Positions 8,306 through 17,044 of a stretch of DNA of 64,000 nt are shown piece after piece. The stretch spans positions 1,612,001 through 1,676,000 of the forward strand of contig NZ_CP022889.1 of assembly GCF_002269345.1 (NCBI RefSeq), written 5' to 3'. The stretch is from Tsuneonella mangrovi (GTDB lineage: Bacteria; Pseudomonadota; Alphaproteobacteria; Sphingomonadales; Sphingomonadaceae). The position numbers were made by a program, and so were the translations under genes. The notes beneath the pieces were generated by a model. The model worked only from the letters and a program-made list of their open reading frames with translations, was not told the DNA's origin and searched no databases. The first letter of the stretch is position 1; each line of letters starts with the position of its first letter.

Positions 8306-9410
8306 CGGGAGCCGTCTCCAGGAATGGGCGCGGATTGACCGCACGCCCGTTGATGCGCACTTCGAAATGCAGGTGCGGGCCGGTCGAGCGGCCGGTGCTG
8401 CCGATCGCACCGATCACTTCGCCCGCCTTGACCCGTTCGCCGACGTGCGCGTGGAACTTCGACATATGGGCATAGCGGGTGACGAGACCGTTGCCGTGGC
8501 TGATCTCGACGATGTTGCCATAGCCGCGAATCTGGCCGACGAAAATGACCTTGCCCTTTGCGGCGGCATAGATCGGCGCACCGCGCGGACCGCGGAAGTC
8601 GAGACCGGGATGGAATGCCGGGCGCCCGGTGAATGGATCGCGCCGCACGCCGTAGCTGGAAGTAACCATCTCGACCGACGCCGGAAGCACCTGCGGAATG
8701 CCCTGAAGTCCGCGCTCGAGCGCTTCCATCCGCGCGAGGCTGAGACCCAAGCGTTCGAAGCGGGGGTCGATCGATCCGTCGCTGCTGGTCGAAAGCGCCT
8801 CAAGCGGACCACCCATCGCCATGTGCTGTTCGGCCCGGACCATCGCCTTCGGGTCGAGCCCGAGCTTGCGGATCGCATCGGCCGCGCGGTTGGCGCGCAT
8901 GTCGGCATAACGGGTCAGGCGTTCGACGAACGCGAGTTGCCGCGCTTCGATCCGCGCGAGAGCCCCGGCTTCGGGGATCGATGCGCTGACCTTGGAAACG
9001 GTCTTGGCCGCTTCGCTGCTCGAATCGGTAACCGTATCACCCTTCGTCTTCACGTCGGCCGGCAGCGAATCGACCATTTCCTCGAGGAAAGTCTGGCGAC
9101 GCTTGAGGTCGCTCTCGACGGACTTGATGTTGTCGCGATACGCATCGACCCGCTCCTGCGCGGTGGCGACCCGCGCTTCGCGGTCGAGCAACGATGCGCG
9201 ATCGGCCTGGGCGCGGTATTGGCTCCACGCCATCCCGGCGAGCGTCACACCCCACACCAGCAGCGCCCCGACGACCAGCGCGGCGGCGACCATCTGGATG
9301 CGCGAAGATACCTTGATAAAGCGGACCTGCCCCTGCGACCGCATGAAGAATTCGCGGTCCGGGAACATGGCGCGCAGGCGGTCAAGTTTTCCGCCGGCGG
9401 CAAATTGCAT
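8253..9410 (-). CDS. M23 family metallopeptidase (LytM domain), membrane-anchored
   Basis: A 385-residue peptidoglycan endopeptidase candidate. A cytoplasmic N-terminus of about 40 residues precedes one transmembrane segment (QMVAAALVVGALLVWGVTLA). A periplasmic coiled-coil stretch of about 180 residues then leads to a complete LytM domain. Zinc ligands are intact: HPGLDF (near 265-269) and GPHLHFEV (near 344-349), with RYAHMSK between. It lies directly upstream of bactofilin and overlaps it. The M23-bactofilin pairing is a known arrangement in which the filament places the hydrolase. Transcribed leftward from the 236-base divergent gap with proA. Confidence 0.92.
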   Translation of the reverse strand: MQFAAGGKLDRLRAMFPDREFFMRSQGQVRFIKVSSRIQMVAAALVVGALLVWGVTLAGMAWSQYRAQADRASLLDREARVATAQERVDAYRDNIKSVESDLKRRQTFLEEMVDSLPADVKTKGDTVTDSSSEAAKTVSKVSASIPEAGALARIEARQLAFVERLTRYADMRANRAADAIRKLGLDPKAMVRAEQHMAMGGPLEALSTSSDGSIDPRFERLGLSLARMEALERGLQGIPQVLPASVEMVTSSYGVRRDPFTGRPAFHPGLDFRGPRGAPIYAAAKGKVIFVGQIRGYGNIVEISHGNGLVTRYAHMSKFHAHVGERVKAGEVIGAIGSTGRSTGPHLHFEVRINGRAVNPRPFLETAPDVLKEARRNDTGEPTNG

Positions 9411-9646
9411 CGAAAACGACCCCCGTCTTCCGTCTGTTTGGTTGGCCGAGGTCGCTAGCAGAGGGTTCTTACCGAAGCGAATCCGGCCTCGTGATTCAGG
9501 GCGAGTCGAGCGAGTCCTGCGATGAATCGTTTCCCTAACATGGAATTAATTTTACTCTCGGTGAATCGACGTTGCGCGAGGCCATTTTTGCGATCGTGCA
9601 AAGGCCCCGCTGACTCGCCGCGCGCCGCCTGCTAGAGGCATCAATC
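9411..9646. promoter_or_regulatory. Divergent intergenic region between the M23 peptidase and proA
   Basis: 236 bases with no convincing ORF or RNA. It contains an AT-rich block near 9540-9560 (GAATTAATTTTACT) likely to hold a promoter element. I cannot assign -35/-10 boxes with confidence for either gene. Confidence 0.35.
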
Positions 9647-10918
9647 ATGGACATGACCACGACAACCAAGGATCCCGAAACGCTGGTTGCGGACCTGGCG
9701 CTTGCAGGGCGTGCGGCACAGGCGGAACTGGCGCGGATGGATGACGATGCGCGCGCTGCCGCGTTGCACGCTGCAGCTGCGGCAATCCGCGAGGATGAGG
9801 CGGAGATCCTGGCCGCGAACGCGCGCGACCTGGCGGCTGGCGAGCAGGCCGGGTTGAGCCCGGCGATGCTCGACCGGTTGAAGCTCGATGCAGCGCGTCT
9901 CGCCGGGGTTGCCGACGCAGTCGATGCGGTCGCGGACCTGCCGAGCCCGGTGGGCGAAGTGATCTCGCGGACAGAGCGCCCCAACGGGCTCGTGCTCGAA
10001 CGCGTGCGGATCCCGATCGGGCTGATCGGGATCATCTACGAATCGCGCCCCAACGTAACCGCCGATGCCGCTGCCCTCTGCCTCAGGAGCGGCAATGCAG
10101 CGCTACTGCGTGGGGGCAGCGAAGCGGTTCATTCGAACCGAGCGATCGCCGCCGCCCTCGCGCGCGGCCTCGAAAGTGCCGGGGTGCCCGCTGCTGCCAT
10201 CCAGCTGATGCCGACACAGGACCGCGCCGCGGTCGGCGCGATGCTCAAGGCCGCCGGAATGATCGACATGATCGTGCCGCGCGGCGGCAAGGGCCTGGTC
10301 GCGCGGGTGCAGGCCGATGCGCGCGTGCCCGTGCTCGCGCACCTCGATGGGCTGTGCCACACCTACGTCCATTCCGCCGCCGACCCGGCCAAGGCCCGCG
10401 CGCTGGCGGTCAACGCCAAGATGCGCCGCACCGGCATTTGCGGTGCGATGGAAACCTTGCTGATCGACGCCGACTTCGCCGATGCGGCTGGCGTGGTCAG
10501 CGACCTGCTCGAAACCGGATGCGAACTGCGTGGCGATGCCCGCGCGCAGCAGCTCGACCCGCGTATCAAGCCGGCAAGCGCCGAGGACTGGGACACCGAG
10601 TATCTCGACGCGATCCTGTCGGTGGCGATCGTCGACGATCTCGATGCCGCGATCGACCACATCGCCGCGCATGGATCGCACCATACCGATGCGATCGTGA
10701 CCGAAGATACTGCCGCTGCCGAGCGCTTCCTCAACGAAGTCGATTCGGCGATCGTGATGCTCAACGCCTCCACCCAGTACGCCGACGGCGGCGAGTTCGG
10801 GCTGGGCGCGGAGATCGGCATTGCCACCGGGCGGCTTCACGCGCGCGGGCCGGTCGCGCTCGAAGGCCTCACCACCTACAAATGGCTGGTGCGGGGAACC
10901 GGGCAGGCGCGCCCCTAG
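9647..10918 (+). CDS. proA: Glutamate-5-semialdehyde dehydrogenase
   Basis: A 423-residue ALDH-fold enzyme, the usual ProA length. It reduces gamma-glutamyl phosphate to glutamate-5-semialdehyde with NADPH in proline synthesis. Visible family motifs are ESRPNVTADAAALCLRSGNA, RGGKGLVARVQ, and the catalytic cysteine in RRTGICGAMETLL (about residue 265). The C-terminus has ASTQYADGGEFGLGAEIGIA. Start ATG at 9647. The partner kinase proB is not in the window. It is followed closely by an aldo/keto reductase on the same strand. Confidence 0.96.
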   Translation: MDMTTTTKDPETLVADLALAGRAAQAELARMDDDARAAALHAAAAAIREDEAEILAANARDLAAGEQAGLSPAMLDRLKLDAARLAGVADAVDAVADLPSPVGEVISRTERPNGLVLERVRIPIGLIGIIYESRPNVTADAAALCLRSGNAALLRGGSEAVHSNRAIAAALARGLESAGVPAAAIQLMPTQDRAAVGAMLKAAGMIDMIVPRGGKGLVARVQADARVPVLAHLDGLCHTYVHSAADPAKARALAVNAKMRRTGICGAMETLLIDADFADAAGVVSDLLETGCELRGDARAQQLDPRIKPASAEDWDTEYLDAILSVAIVDDLDAAIDHIAAHGSHHTDAIVTEDTAAAERFLNEVDSAIVMLNASTQYADGGEFGLGAEIGIATGRLHARGPVALEGLTTYKWLVRGTGQARP

Positions 10919-10954
10919 TTGACCGCTGCGGGGGAGCGACGAGGAGATTTCACT

Positions 10955-12010
10955 ATGCGTTACAACCGCCTCGGCTCGAGCGGGCTGATCGTTTCCGAAC
11001 TGTGCCTTGGAGCGATGACCTTCGGGACCGATCCGGGCCGATTCGCCGCTGTCGCCGGGCTCGACCAGGCGGCCAGCACGGCGATGGTCAAGCAGGCGCT
11101 CGACGCCGGGATAAACTTCATCGACACCGCCAACGTCTATTCGCGCGGCCAGTCGGAACGGTTACTGGGCCAGGCCCTCAAGGATCTCGGCGTCAAGCGT
11201 TCGGATGTGGTCATCGCGACCAAGGCGATGGGCCCGATGGGCGATGGGCCGAACGATTCCGGCACCAGCCGCTATCACCTGATGGACCAGATCGATGCGA
11301 GCCTCGACCGGCTCGGGCTCGACCATGTCGACCTCTACCAAATCCACGGGTGGGACCGGCAGACCCCTATGGAAGAGGCGCTGCGTGCACTCGACGACAT
11401 CGTGCGTTCGGGTCGGGCGCGTTACATCGGCGTTTCCAACTGGGCCGCGTGGCAGATCATGAAGGCATTGGGCATGTCCGAACGTTTGGGCCTCGCCAGC
11501 TTCGCTTCGCTCCAGGCCTATTACACCGTGGCCGGGCGCGACCTCGAACGCGAGATCGTGCCGATGCTGCAGAATGAAGGCGTGGGGCTGATGGTGTGGA
11601 GCCCGCTCGCCGGGGGACTGCTCTCCGGCAAATACACCCGCGGCGACGATGGCAGCAACCAGGGCGAAGGGCGCCGCGCGAGCTTCGATTTTCCGCCGGT
11701 CGACAAAGACCGCGCTTACGACGTGATCGACGTGATGAAGCGGATCGGAGAGAGCAAGGGCGCCAGCGTAGCGCAAGTCGCGCTCGCGTGGCTGCTCTAC
11801 CAGCCGGCGGTATCGACAGTGATCGTCGGTGCGAAAAAGTCCGAGCAGCTGGCCGACAACATCGGTGCCTGCGATGTCGAACTGACCGCCGCCGAACTGG
11901 CCGAACTCGACAAGGCGAGCAGGCTGCCGCGCGAATACCCCGGGTGGATGTTCGCGATGCAGGGCGGCTATCGCGACGAACGCGTATCGCCTCGGCGGGA
12001 GCCCAAATAA
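10955..12010 (+). CDS. Aldo/keto reductase
   Basis: A 351-residue (beta/alpha)8 NADPH-dependent oxidoreductase. The catalytic tetrad is recognisable: Asp and Tyr in FIDTANVYSRGQSE, Lys in VVIATKAMGP, and His in VDLYQIHGWD. RYIGVSNWAAWQ and the cofactor region STVIVGAKKSEQLADN are also present. An in-frame TTG at 10919 gives a longer reading, but the ATG at 10955 has GAGGAG seven to eight bases upstream and starts MRYNRLGSSGL at the normal family position. Physiological substrate unknown. It follows proA by 36 bases and precedes nadD by 3, so these are probably one transcription unit. Confidence 0.9.
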   Translation: MRYNRLGSSGLIVSELCLGAMTFGTDPGRFAAVAGLDQAASTAMVKQALDAGINFIDTANVYSRGQSERLLGQALKDLGVKRSDVVIATKAMGPMGDGPNDSGTSRYHLMDQIDASLDRLGLDHVDLYQIHGWDRQTPMEEALRALDDIVRSGRARYIGVSNWAAWQIMKALGMSERLGLASFASLQAYYTVAGRDLEREIVPMLQNEGVGLMVWSPLAGGLLSGKYTRGDDGSNQGEGRRASFDFPPVDKDRAYDVIDVMKRIGESKGASVAQVALAWLLYQPAVSTVIVGAKKSEQLADNIGACDVELTAAELAELDKASRLPREYPGWMFAMQGGYRDERVSPRREPK

Positions 12011-12013
12011 CGC

Positions 12014-12679
12014 ATGGCAAGAGGTGCCGGTCCGCGCGTCGGCCTGCTCGGCGGCAGTTTCAATCCGGCGCACGCCGGGCACCGGCGGATCAGCCTGTTC
12101 GCAGCTCGCGCTCTCGGGCTCGACGAAGTCTGGTGGCTGGTCTCGCCCGGCAATCCGCTCAAACCCGCTAAGGGCATGGCACCGCTCAATGCGCGCCTGA
12201 AAGCGGCGCAAGCGATTGCCCGGCGCGCGCCAATTCGGGCCACAGCAATCGAGCGCGAATTCGGCACCCGCTACACGATTGAGACCGTGCGGGCGCTGTG
12301 CCAGCGCTATCCCAAGAGGCACTTCGTGTGGATGATGGGGGCGGACAACCTCGCGCAATTCGACCGGTGGAAAGGCTGGCGCGACATCGCGCGCACCTTG
12401 CCGATTGCGGTCATCGCCCGGCCCGGTTATGATGGCGCTGCCCTCGCGAGCCCCGCGATGGCCTGGCTGCGGCGCTTCCGGGTGCCTGCATCCAGCTTCA
12501 AGACAGCGGGCGAATGGAGAGTACCGGCCCTGGTAATGTTGCGTTTCGATCCCGATCCCACCTCCGCCACGGCGATCCGCCGGGATGAGCCGGACTGGGC
12601 TGCGCACTACGCCACTGCCGCTCCACGCGATGCGATCACTCACCGAATTGTCAGTGCGGAGGACAGTCCGCCCAGATGA
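12014..12679 (+). CDS. nadD: Nicotinate-nucleotide adenylyltransferase
   Basis: A 221-residue nucleotidyltransferase that makes deamido-NAD from nicotinate mononucleotide and ATP. The N-terminus has GLLGGSFNPAHAGHRRIS with the (H/T)xGH motif. WMMGADNLAQFDRWKGWRDI and the C-terminal SATAIRR (variant of the SSTxIR signature) complete the family pattern. The order nadD-rsfS-rlmH is a conserved one in alphaproteobacteria, which supports the assignment. Confidence 0.93.
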   Translation: MARGAGPRVGLLGGSFNPAHAGHRRISLFAARALGLDEVWWLVSPGNPLKPAKGMAPLNARLKAAQAIARRAPIRATAIEREFGTRYTIETVRALCQRYPKRHFVWMMGADNLAQFDRWKGWRDIARTLPIAVIARPGYDGAALASPAMAWLRRFRVPASSFKTAGEWRVPALVMLRFDPDPTSATAIRRDEPDWAAHYATAAPRDAITHRIVSAEDSPPR

Positions 12680-12751
12680 TGCGCGCCAACGAGCACGTTG
12701 CCGGTGAAACCGTGTCTTTCGCCCATCATCAAAGGAGCTTGTCCACCGCCT

Positions 12752-13171
12752 ATGCATCAGGCGCAATCGCTGTCGGCTGCTGCCGACAAATCCCGGGGGG
12801 CCATGCCCAGCACTGACACTCCGGCCGACCGGCTGCACCGGCTGGTCCTCACCCAGCTCGACGACGACCAGGCACAGGAGATCGTTTCGATCCCGCTGGC
12901 CGGCAAATCGAGCATCGCCGATCACATGGTGATCGCATCGGGCCGCTCGACCCGCCAGGTCGCGGCGATGGCCCAGAAACTCGCCGAGAAGATCAAGCAG
13001 GAAGGCTTCGGAAACGCCCGCGTCGAAGGGCTGCCAACCGCGGATTGGGTCCTGATCGACGCCGGCGATGTGGTGGTCCACCTGTTCCGCCCGGAAGTGC
13101 GCAGCTTCTACAACCTCGAGCGGATGTGGGGCTTCGGCGACGACAAGGCCGCAGCGGCGGGAAGCGCGTAG
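12752..13171 (+). CDS. rsfS: Ribosome silencing factor RsfS (Iojap family)
   Basis: A protein of 139 residues from this start that binds L14 of the 50S subunit and blocks subunit joining in slow growth. The core has LDDDQAQEIVSIPLAGKSS, DHMVIASGRSTRQVAAMA, DWVLIDAGDVVVHLFRPE and RSFYNLERMWGF, all typical. Start uncertain: the ATG at 12752 has GGAG 14 bases upstream; the ATG at 12803 (MPSTDTPADRLH) follows a G-run very closely and gives 122 residues, nearer the family minimum. A GTG at 12698 is less likely. Confidence 0.93.
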   Translation: MHQAQSLSAAADKSRGAMPSTDTPADRLHRLVLTQLDDDQAQEIVSIPLAGKSSIADHMVIASGRSTRQVAAMAQKLAEKIKQEGFGNARVEGLPTADWVLIDAGDVVVHLFRPEVRSFYNLERMWGFGDDKAAAAGSA

Positions 13172-13222
13172 TCTAATTTCCGCCGACCCATCCGGGCCGG
13201 CGTCCTCGGTGCTATTCCCTCC

Positions 13223-13241
13223 GCCCGGGCCAAACCCGGGC
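13223..13241. other. GC-rich hairpin in the rsfS-rlmH spacer
   Basis: GCCCGGG, loop CCAAA, CCCGGGC: a perfect 7-bp stem 51 bases after the rsfS stop. No T-run follows. It may slow transcription or protect the upstream message. Confidence 0.4.
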
Positions 13242-13351
13242 TGCGGGGCACCTGCGGGCGGCCGTTCGGCCTTGCGATCGACGCTTCGCCGATCGAACTG
13301 GAGCAACCCAAACGCTGTGATCAAACGCGCATTTACTGACTGGCGGTGTTC

Positions 13352-13374
13352 CGGGCTTGCGACCAGCAAGCCCG
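13352..13374. other. Second hairpin in the rsfS-rlmH spacer
   Basis: CGGGCTTGC, loop GACCA, GCAAGCCCG: a perfect 9-bp stem 85 bases before rlmH. Without a T-run it does not look like a classical terminator. A third short element, GGCCG-TT-CGGCC, lies between the two hairpins. Confidence 0.45.
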
Positions 13375-13458
13375 CAAGCGCGAACGCGCGTCGGCCGGCC
13401 AGGCCGAAAGCCAAGCGGGCCGGATGGCCCGCGCCCGGCGATTGAGGGCGCTAAAAAG

Positions 13459-13884
13459 ATGCCTCTTCTCCACGTCATCGCCCGCGGAAAGATCGCCCGT
13501 TCGCCCGAGGCGGACCTCGTCGCGCGCTACTTGAAGCGGTTGGCGTGGCCGGTCAAACTGACCGAACTGCCGGAGGCGGGCGGCAAGGTGGGGGAGCCTC
13601 TCACACCGTGCCGCACAGTACTGCTCGACGAGCGCGGCAAGGGAGTTGATTCCGAAGCATTCGCTGAAATCCTCGGGCGGTGGCGCGATGACGGTGTGCG
13701 CGAGATCCGCTTCGTGCTGGGCGCTGCCGACGGGCATTCCGACGATGAGCGAGCCGAGGCCGACCTGTTGCTCAGTTTCGGCAAGCTGACCTGGCCGCAC
13801 CTGCTTGCCCGGGCGATGCTGATGGAACAGCTTTACCGCGCGACCAGCATCCTTGCCGGGCACCCCTACCACCGCAGCGGATAA
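13459..13884 (+). CDS. rlmH: 23S rRNA (pseudouridine1915-N3)-methyltransferase RlmH
   Basis: A 141-residue SPOUT methyltransferase acting on helix 69 of 23S rRNA. It has LLDERGKGVDSEAFAEIL, the SAM-loop region REIRFVLGAADGHSDDERAE, and the C-terminal knot LTWPHLLARAMLMEQLYRA ending GHPYHRSG. The knot Gly-Ala-Asp-Gly motif reads GAADGH here, one residue longer than the common form. The upstream in-frame extension to 13357 is Pro/Arg-rich and is translated hairpin DNA, so the ATG at 13459 is preferred. It ends seven bases before the EnvC-like gene. Confidence 0.95.
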   Translation: MPLLHVIARGKIARSPEADLVARYLKRLAWPVKLTELPEAGGKVGEPLTPCRTVLLDERGKGVDSEAFAEILGRWRDDGVREIRFVLGAADGHSDDERAEADLLLSFGKLTWPHLLARAMLMEQLYRATSILAGHPYHRSG

Positions 13885-13890
13885 TCGGGC

Positions 13891-15138
13891 ATGAGGCCGC
13901 CTGCCATGTCGCCGCGCCGGATCATCGCCAGCCTTGTCATCGGATTGCTCGCGCTCAGCGGCTGGCTGGCATCGAGCGCCTTGGCCCAGCGCGCGCCGCA
14001 AACCTATACCTCGGTCAGCGAGACACGCTCCGCATTGGCGAAGGCCCAAGCCGACCAGCTTGCCGCAGCCGCCCGCGCCGAGAAGCTCGAACGCACAGCA
14101 AAGACCGCCAAGGCCGCAGCCTCCCGCACCCAGCAGGAAGCCGCTGCGCTTGCCGCCCGAATCCAGCAAGCCGAAGCGGGAATTTCCGCCGCCAAGGCCC
14201 GGATCGCCATAGCCGACCGCGAACGCGCCATGCTCGACAAACAGCTGAGCGAGCGGCGCGAGCCGCTGGTGCGCCTCACTGGCGCGCTGCAAAAAATGTC
14301 ACTGCGCCCGCTGGTGTTCGCGGTCCTCAAGCCCGGCTCGCTGCGCGACACGGTGTATTTGCGCGCGGTGCTCGAAACCACGATCCCCGAAGTCCGCAAA
14401 CGCACCGCTGCACTGCGCGGCGAAATCGCCCGGCGCGAGCGGATTGCCGCCGAAGCCGGGCAAGCGCTCGCCGCGCTCAAAGCGAACCAATCTACTCTCG
14501 ATACCCGGCGCAAGCAGCTTGCCGCGCTCGAATCGCGTCAGCGGCTCGCTTCGCGCAAGGCGAGCGGCGACGCGGCGCGCGAAGCCGAACGCGCGCTGGC
14601 GCTGTCTGAAACCGCCCGCGATCTCGATGCGCTGGTCAGCCAGCTCGGCGAAGCTGGCGCGCTGCGCCAACAGCTGGCGGCGCTGCCGGGGCCGATCATG
14701 CGCCCGTCGGAGTCTGGAGCCGCTCCGTTGGTCGAACCGTCCGAAGCGGCGGACACCACAAGCGCCGTTCCGCGGGCGATGCAGTTCCAGCTTCCGGTTA
14801 TCGGCCGCACCGTGACCGGGTTTGGCGAAGAGGGCGCAGACGGGCTGCGCGCCAACGGCATCTCGCTCTCCCCGGTCGATGGGGCGCAAGTGGTCGCTCC
14901 TGCAGCCGGGCGGGTGGCCTTCGCTGGGCCGTATCGCGGATTCGACCGGATCGTAATCATCGAGAGCGACGGCGGCTTCACCAGCCTGGTAACCGGACTT
15001 GCGCGGGTCGATGTGTCGGTCGGCGACCAATTGGTCGGCGGCGCGCCGTTGGGAGTCGCAGGGGCCGGGCATCCGGTAGTGACCTTCGAACTGCGCAAGG
15101 ATGGTACACCGGTCAATCCGCTCGCGTATCTTCGCTAG
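13891..15138 (+). CDS. EnvC-like murein hydrolase activator with degenerate LytM domain
   Basis: A 415-residue secreted protein. The signal peptide is IIASLVIGLLALSGWLASSA ending at ALA-Q, about residues 8-32. A long Ala/Arg/Glu-rich coiled coil (residues 40-265) follows, then a C-terminal M23-like beta domain. All zinc ligands appear lost: the HxGxD position reads ANGISL, the middle histidine is missing in TSLVTGLARV, and HxH reads PVVTFEL. That is the hallmark of EnvC-type amidase activators rather than active peptidases. GTG/ATG choice: the ATG at 13891 gives MRPPAMSPRR; the ATG at 13906 is also possible. It lies between rlmH and ctpA, a conserved order. Confidence 0.88.
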   Translation: MRPPAMSPRRIIASLVIGLLALSGWLASSALAQRAPQTYTSVSETRSALAKAQADQLAAAARAEKLERTAKTAKAAASRTQQEAAALAARIQQAEAGISAAKARIAIADRERAMLDKQLSERREPLVRLTGALQKMSLRPLVFAVLKPGSLRDTVYLRAVLETTIPEVRKRTAALRGEIARRERIAAEAGQALAALKANQSTLDTRRKQLAALESRQRLASRKASGDAAREAERALALSETARDLDALVSQLGEAGALRQQLAALPGPIMRPSESGAAPLVEPSEAADTTSAVPRAMQFQLPVIGRTVTGFGEEGADGLRANGISLSPVDGAQVVAPAAGRVAFAGPYRGFDRIVIIESDGGFTSLVTGLARVDVSVGDQLVGGAPLGVAGAGHPVVTFELRKDGTPVNPLAYLR

Positions 15139-15225
15139 CGCCGGTGTATTGCGATCCTCATCTGGCATTAAGGCCTGTGGCGCGATAACAAGGCGCTCGA
15201 TCACCCGTTGGGAACGCTATTGCAT

Positions 15226-16563
15226 ATGAAATTTGCCGCAATCGTCCGCTCTGCCGCGTTGGTTACCGCGGTCGCCCTGATCCCGGCGACGACTGCGGGA
15301 TTTGCCGAAGTCGACAGCCGCGTGAGTCCCGAATTCGCGAAGCTGTTCGCGGTCTACAACCGGATCAAGGCGAGCTACGTCGACCCGGTATCCGACCAGA
15401 AACTGGTGCGCGGCGCGATCGATGGGATGCTCGCCAGCCTCGATCCGCATTCGGCCTACCTCGACGGGTCCGATCTGCAGCGGCTCGAAACAATGATCGA
15501 CGGCAACTATTCGGGCCTCGGGCTTTCGGTCGTGATGGACGATGGCGCAGTCAAGGTGGTTTCGCCGTTCAAGGGCAGCCCGGCCGACAAGGCGGGGATC
15601 AAGGCGGGCGACTACATCACGCACCTCAACGGCAAGCTGATCTACGGCGGAAGCCTCGACGACGCAGTCGCCGAAATGCGCGGGCCGACCGGCAGCAAGA
15701 TCAATCTGACGATCTATCGCCCGGGCAGCGACGAGCCGTTCGACGTCACGGTGACCCGCGGCGTGATCGAGCTCGAGCCGGTAACTTCCAAGCTCGAGCC
15801 GGGCAACATCGGCTACATCTCGGTCAACGAGTTCTCGCGCGATGTCGGCAAGGACGTCTACACCGCCTACGAGAAGATGAAGGGCCAGGCCAAGGGTCGC
15901 CTCAATGGGCTGGTGCTCGACCTGCGGCGCAATCCCGGCGGCGCACTCGACGAGGCCGTTGCATTGTCCGACCTGTTCATTTCGAACGGCGTGATCGTCT
16001 CGCAGCGCGGTCGCGCGCCGGGCGAATCGGTCACTTATGATGCCGAAACGGTCTATCGCGGCGACATGGCGCAGGGCGTCCCGCTGATCGTGCTGATCGA
16101 CGAAGGCTCGGCTTCGGCCAGCGAAATCGTCGCCGGCGCGCTGCAGGATCACCACCGCGCTATGATCATGGGCGAGCGCAGCTTCGGCAAGGGCAGCGTG
16201 CAAACCCTGCTACCGCTGGGCAAGGACGCCGCGCTCAAGCTGACGACTGCGCGATACTACACTCCGTCGGGCCATTCGGTGCAGGAAGGCGGGATCGAAC
16301 CCGACGTAGTCGTGCCGCAGCTGTCCGATCCGGACATGGCCAAGCGCGAGAAAATGTCATTGCGCGAATCCGACCTGCGCGGCCACCTGGTCAACGAAGC
16401 GGCGCTGAAGGACAAGGATCTCGAGCAGGACAAGAAGGCCGATCCGCGCTTCCAGCAGACTGCATCAGAACTTAAGGCCAAGGGGATCGACGATTTCCAG
16501 CTGACCTACGCGCTCGACACCCTGCGCCGGACGCGCCCGGGCGCGATCGCGAGCAAGGACTGA
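15226..16563 (+). CDS. ctpA: S41 family carboxy-terminal processing peptidase (CtpA)
   Basis: A 445-residue periplasmic serine protease. Signal peptide in the first 25 residues (IVRSAALVTAVALIPATTAG). The PDZ domain is at roughly residues 80-165, with the binding loop GLGLSVVMDDG. In the S41 catalytic core, the nucleophile Ser is about residue 297 in DEGSASASEIV and the general base Lys is about 322 in GERSFGKGSVQ. It trims C-termini of envelope proteins and in several proteobacteria controls peptidoglycan hydrolases, which fits its position right after an EnvC-like activator. The ATG at 15226 is preferred over the in-frame TTG at 15208. Confidence 0.94.
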   Translation: MKFAAIVRSAALVTAVALIPATTAGFAEVDSRVSPEFAKLFAVYNRIKASYVDPVSDQKLVRGAIDGMLASLDPHSAYLDGSDLQRLETMIDGNYSGLGLSVVMDDGAVKVVSPFKGSPADKAGIKAGDYITHLNGKLIYGGSLDDAVAEMRGPTGSKINLTIYRPGSDEPFDVTVTRGVIELEPVTSKLEPGNIGYISVNEFSRDVGKDVYTAYEKMKGQAKGRLNGLVLDLRRNPGGALDEAVALSDLFISNGVIVSQRGRAPGESVTYDAETVYRGDMAQGVPLIVLIDEGSASASEIVAGALQDHHRAMIMGERSFGKGSVQTLLPLGKDAALKLTTARYYTPSGHSVQEGGIEPDVVVPQLSDPDMAKREKMSLRESDLRGHLVNEAALKDKDLEQDKKADPRFQQTASELKAKGIDDFQLTYALDTLRRTRPGAIASKD

Positions 16564-16567
16564 ACGA

Positions 16568-17044
16568 ATGATCGCAAGTTCGCGTGAAAGCCGGGCACAG
16601 GCCCTGGTATTGCTGATTCCGGCAGCATTGCTGGGCGGTGCCTACATCGGGCAATACGTGTTCGGGCTCTACCCGTGCGAGATGTGCTGGTGGCAGCGCT
16701 ACCCGCACTTCATCGCGTTGGGCCTCGCGCTGCTGTCGTTCGTCGCGCCCCCACGGCGCGTGTGGGTTGCGCTGGCAGCAGGCTCGATCATCGCGTCAGG
16801 CCTGATCGGCGCCTACCACGCCGGCGTCGAATACGGCTGGTGGGCTGGTGAGACGGCGTGCACCGCGGCGGCAATCGGTGGCGGCAACCCGCTCGATTCA
16901 ATCATGAATGCGCCAATGATCCGCTGCGACGAAGTACAATGGAGCCTGTTCGGCATCTCGTTGGCGGGCTACAATTTCCTGATCTCCACATTCGGCGGTG
17001 CGCTGGCATTCTGGCTGCTCGGCCTGAAGAAGAAGACGGCATGA
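16568..17044 (+). CDS. dsbB: Disulfide bond formation protein DsbB
   Basis: A 158-residue inner-membrane protein with four predicted transmembrane helices. It reoxidises DsbA and passes electrons to quinone. The first redox pair is C37/C40 in LYPCEMCWWQRYP and the second periplasmic pair is C98 (ETACTAAAI) and C120 (PMIRCDEVQW). No dsbA is present in the window. It follows ctpA by 4 bases and its TGA overlaps the ATG of the Coq7 gene, so the three are likely co-transcribed. Confidence 0.9.
   Translation: MIASSRESRAQALVLLIPAALLGGAYIGQYVFGLYPCEMCWWQRYPHFIALGLALLSFVAPPRRVWVALAAGSIIASGLIGAYHAGVEYGWWAGETACTAAAIGGGNPLDSIMNAPMIRCDEVQWSLFGISLAGYNFLISTFGGALAFWLLGLKKKTA

Noticed and set aside
9535-10035. 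Minus-strand 166-codon Ser/Ala-rich frame at the start of proA
   Set aside because: Antisense shadow of proA with serine-rich low complexity.
11162-13414. 750-codon open frame on the minus strand
   Set aside because: It lies fully antisense to the aldo/keto reductase, nadD and rsfS, which all have clear family motifs. Long antisense frames are common in high-GC DNA.
13357-13458. N-terminal extension of RlmH
   Set aside because: Pro/Arg/Gly-rich residues come from the hairpin-containing spacer; RlmH homologues start at the ATG at 13459.
16858-17040. N-terminal extension of the Coq7 protein inside dsbB
   Set aside because: The residues are a shadow of dsbB. The ATG at 17041 overlapping the dsbB stop gives the usual Coq7 length.
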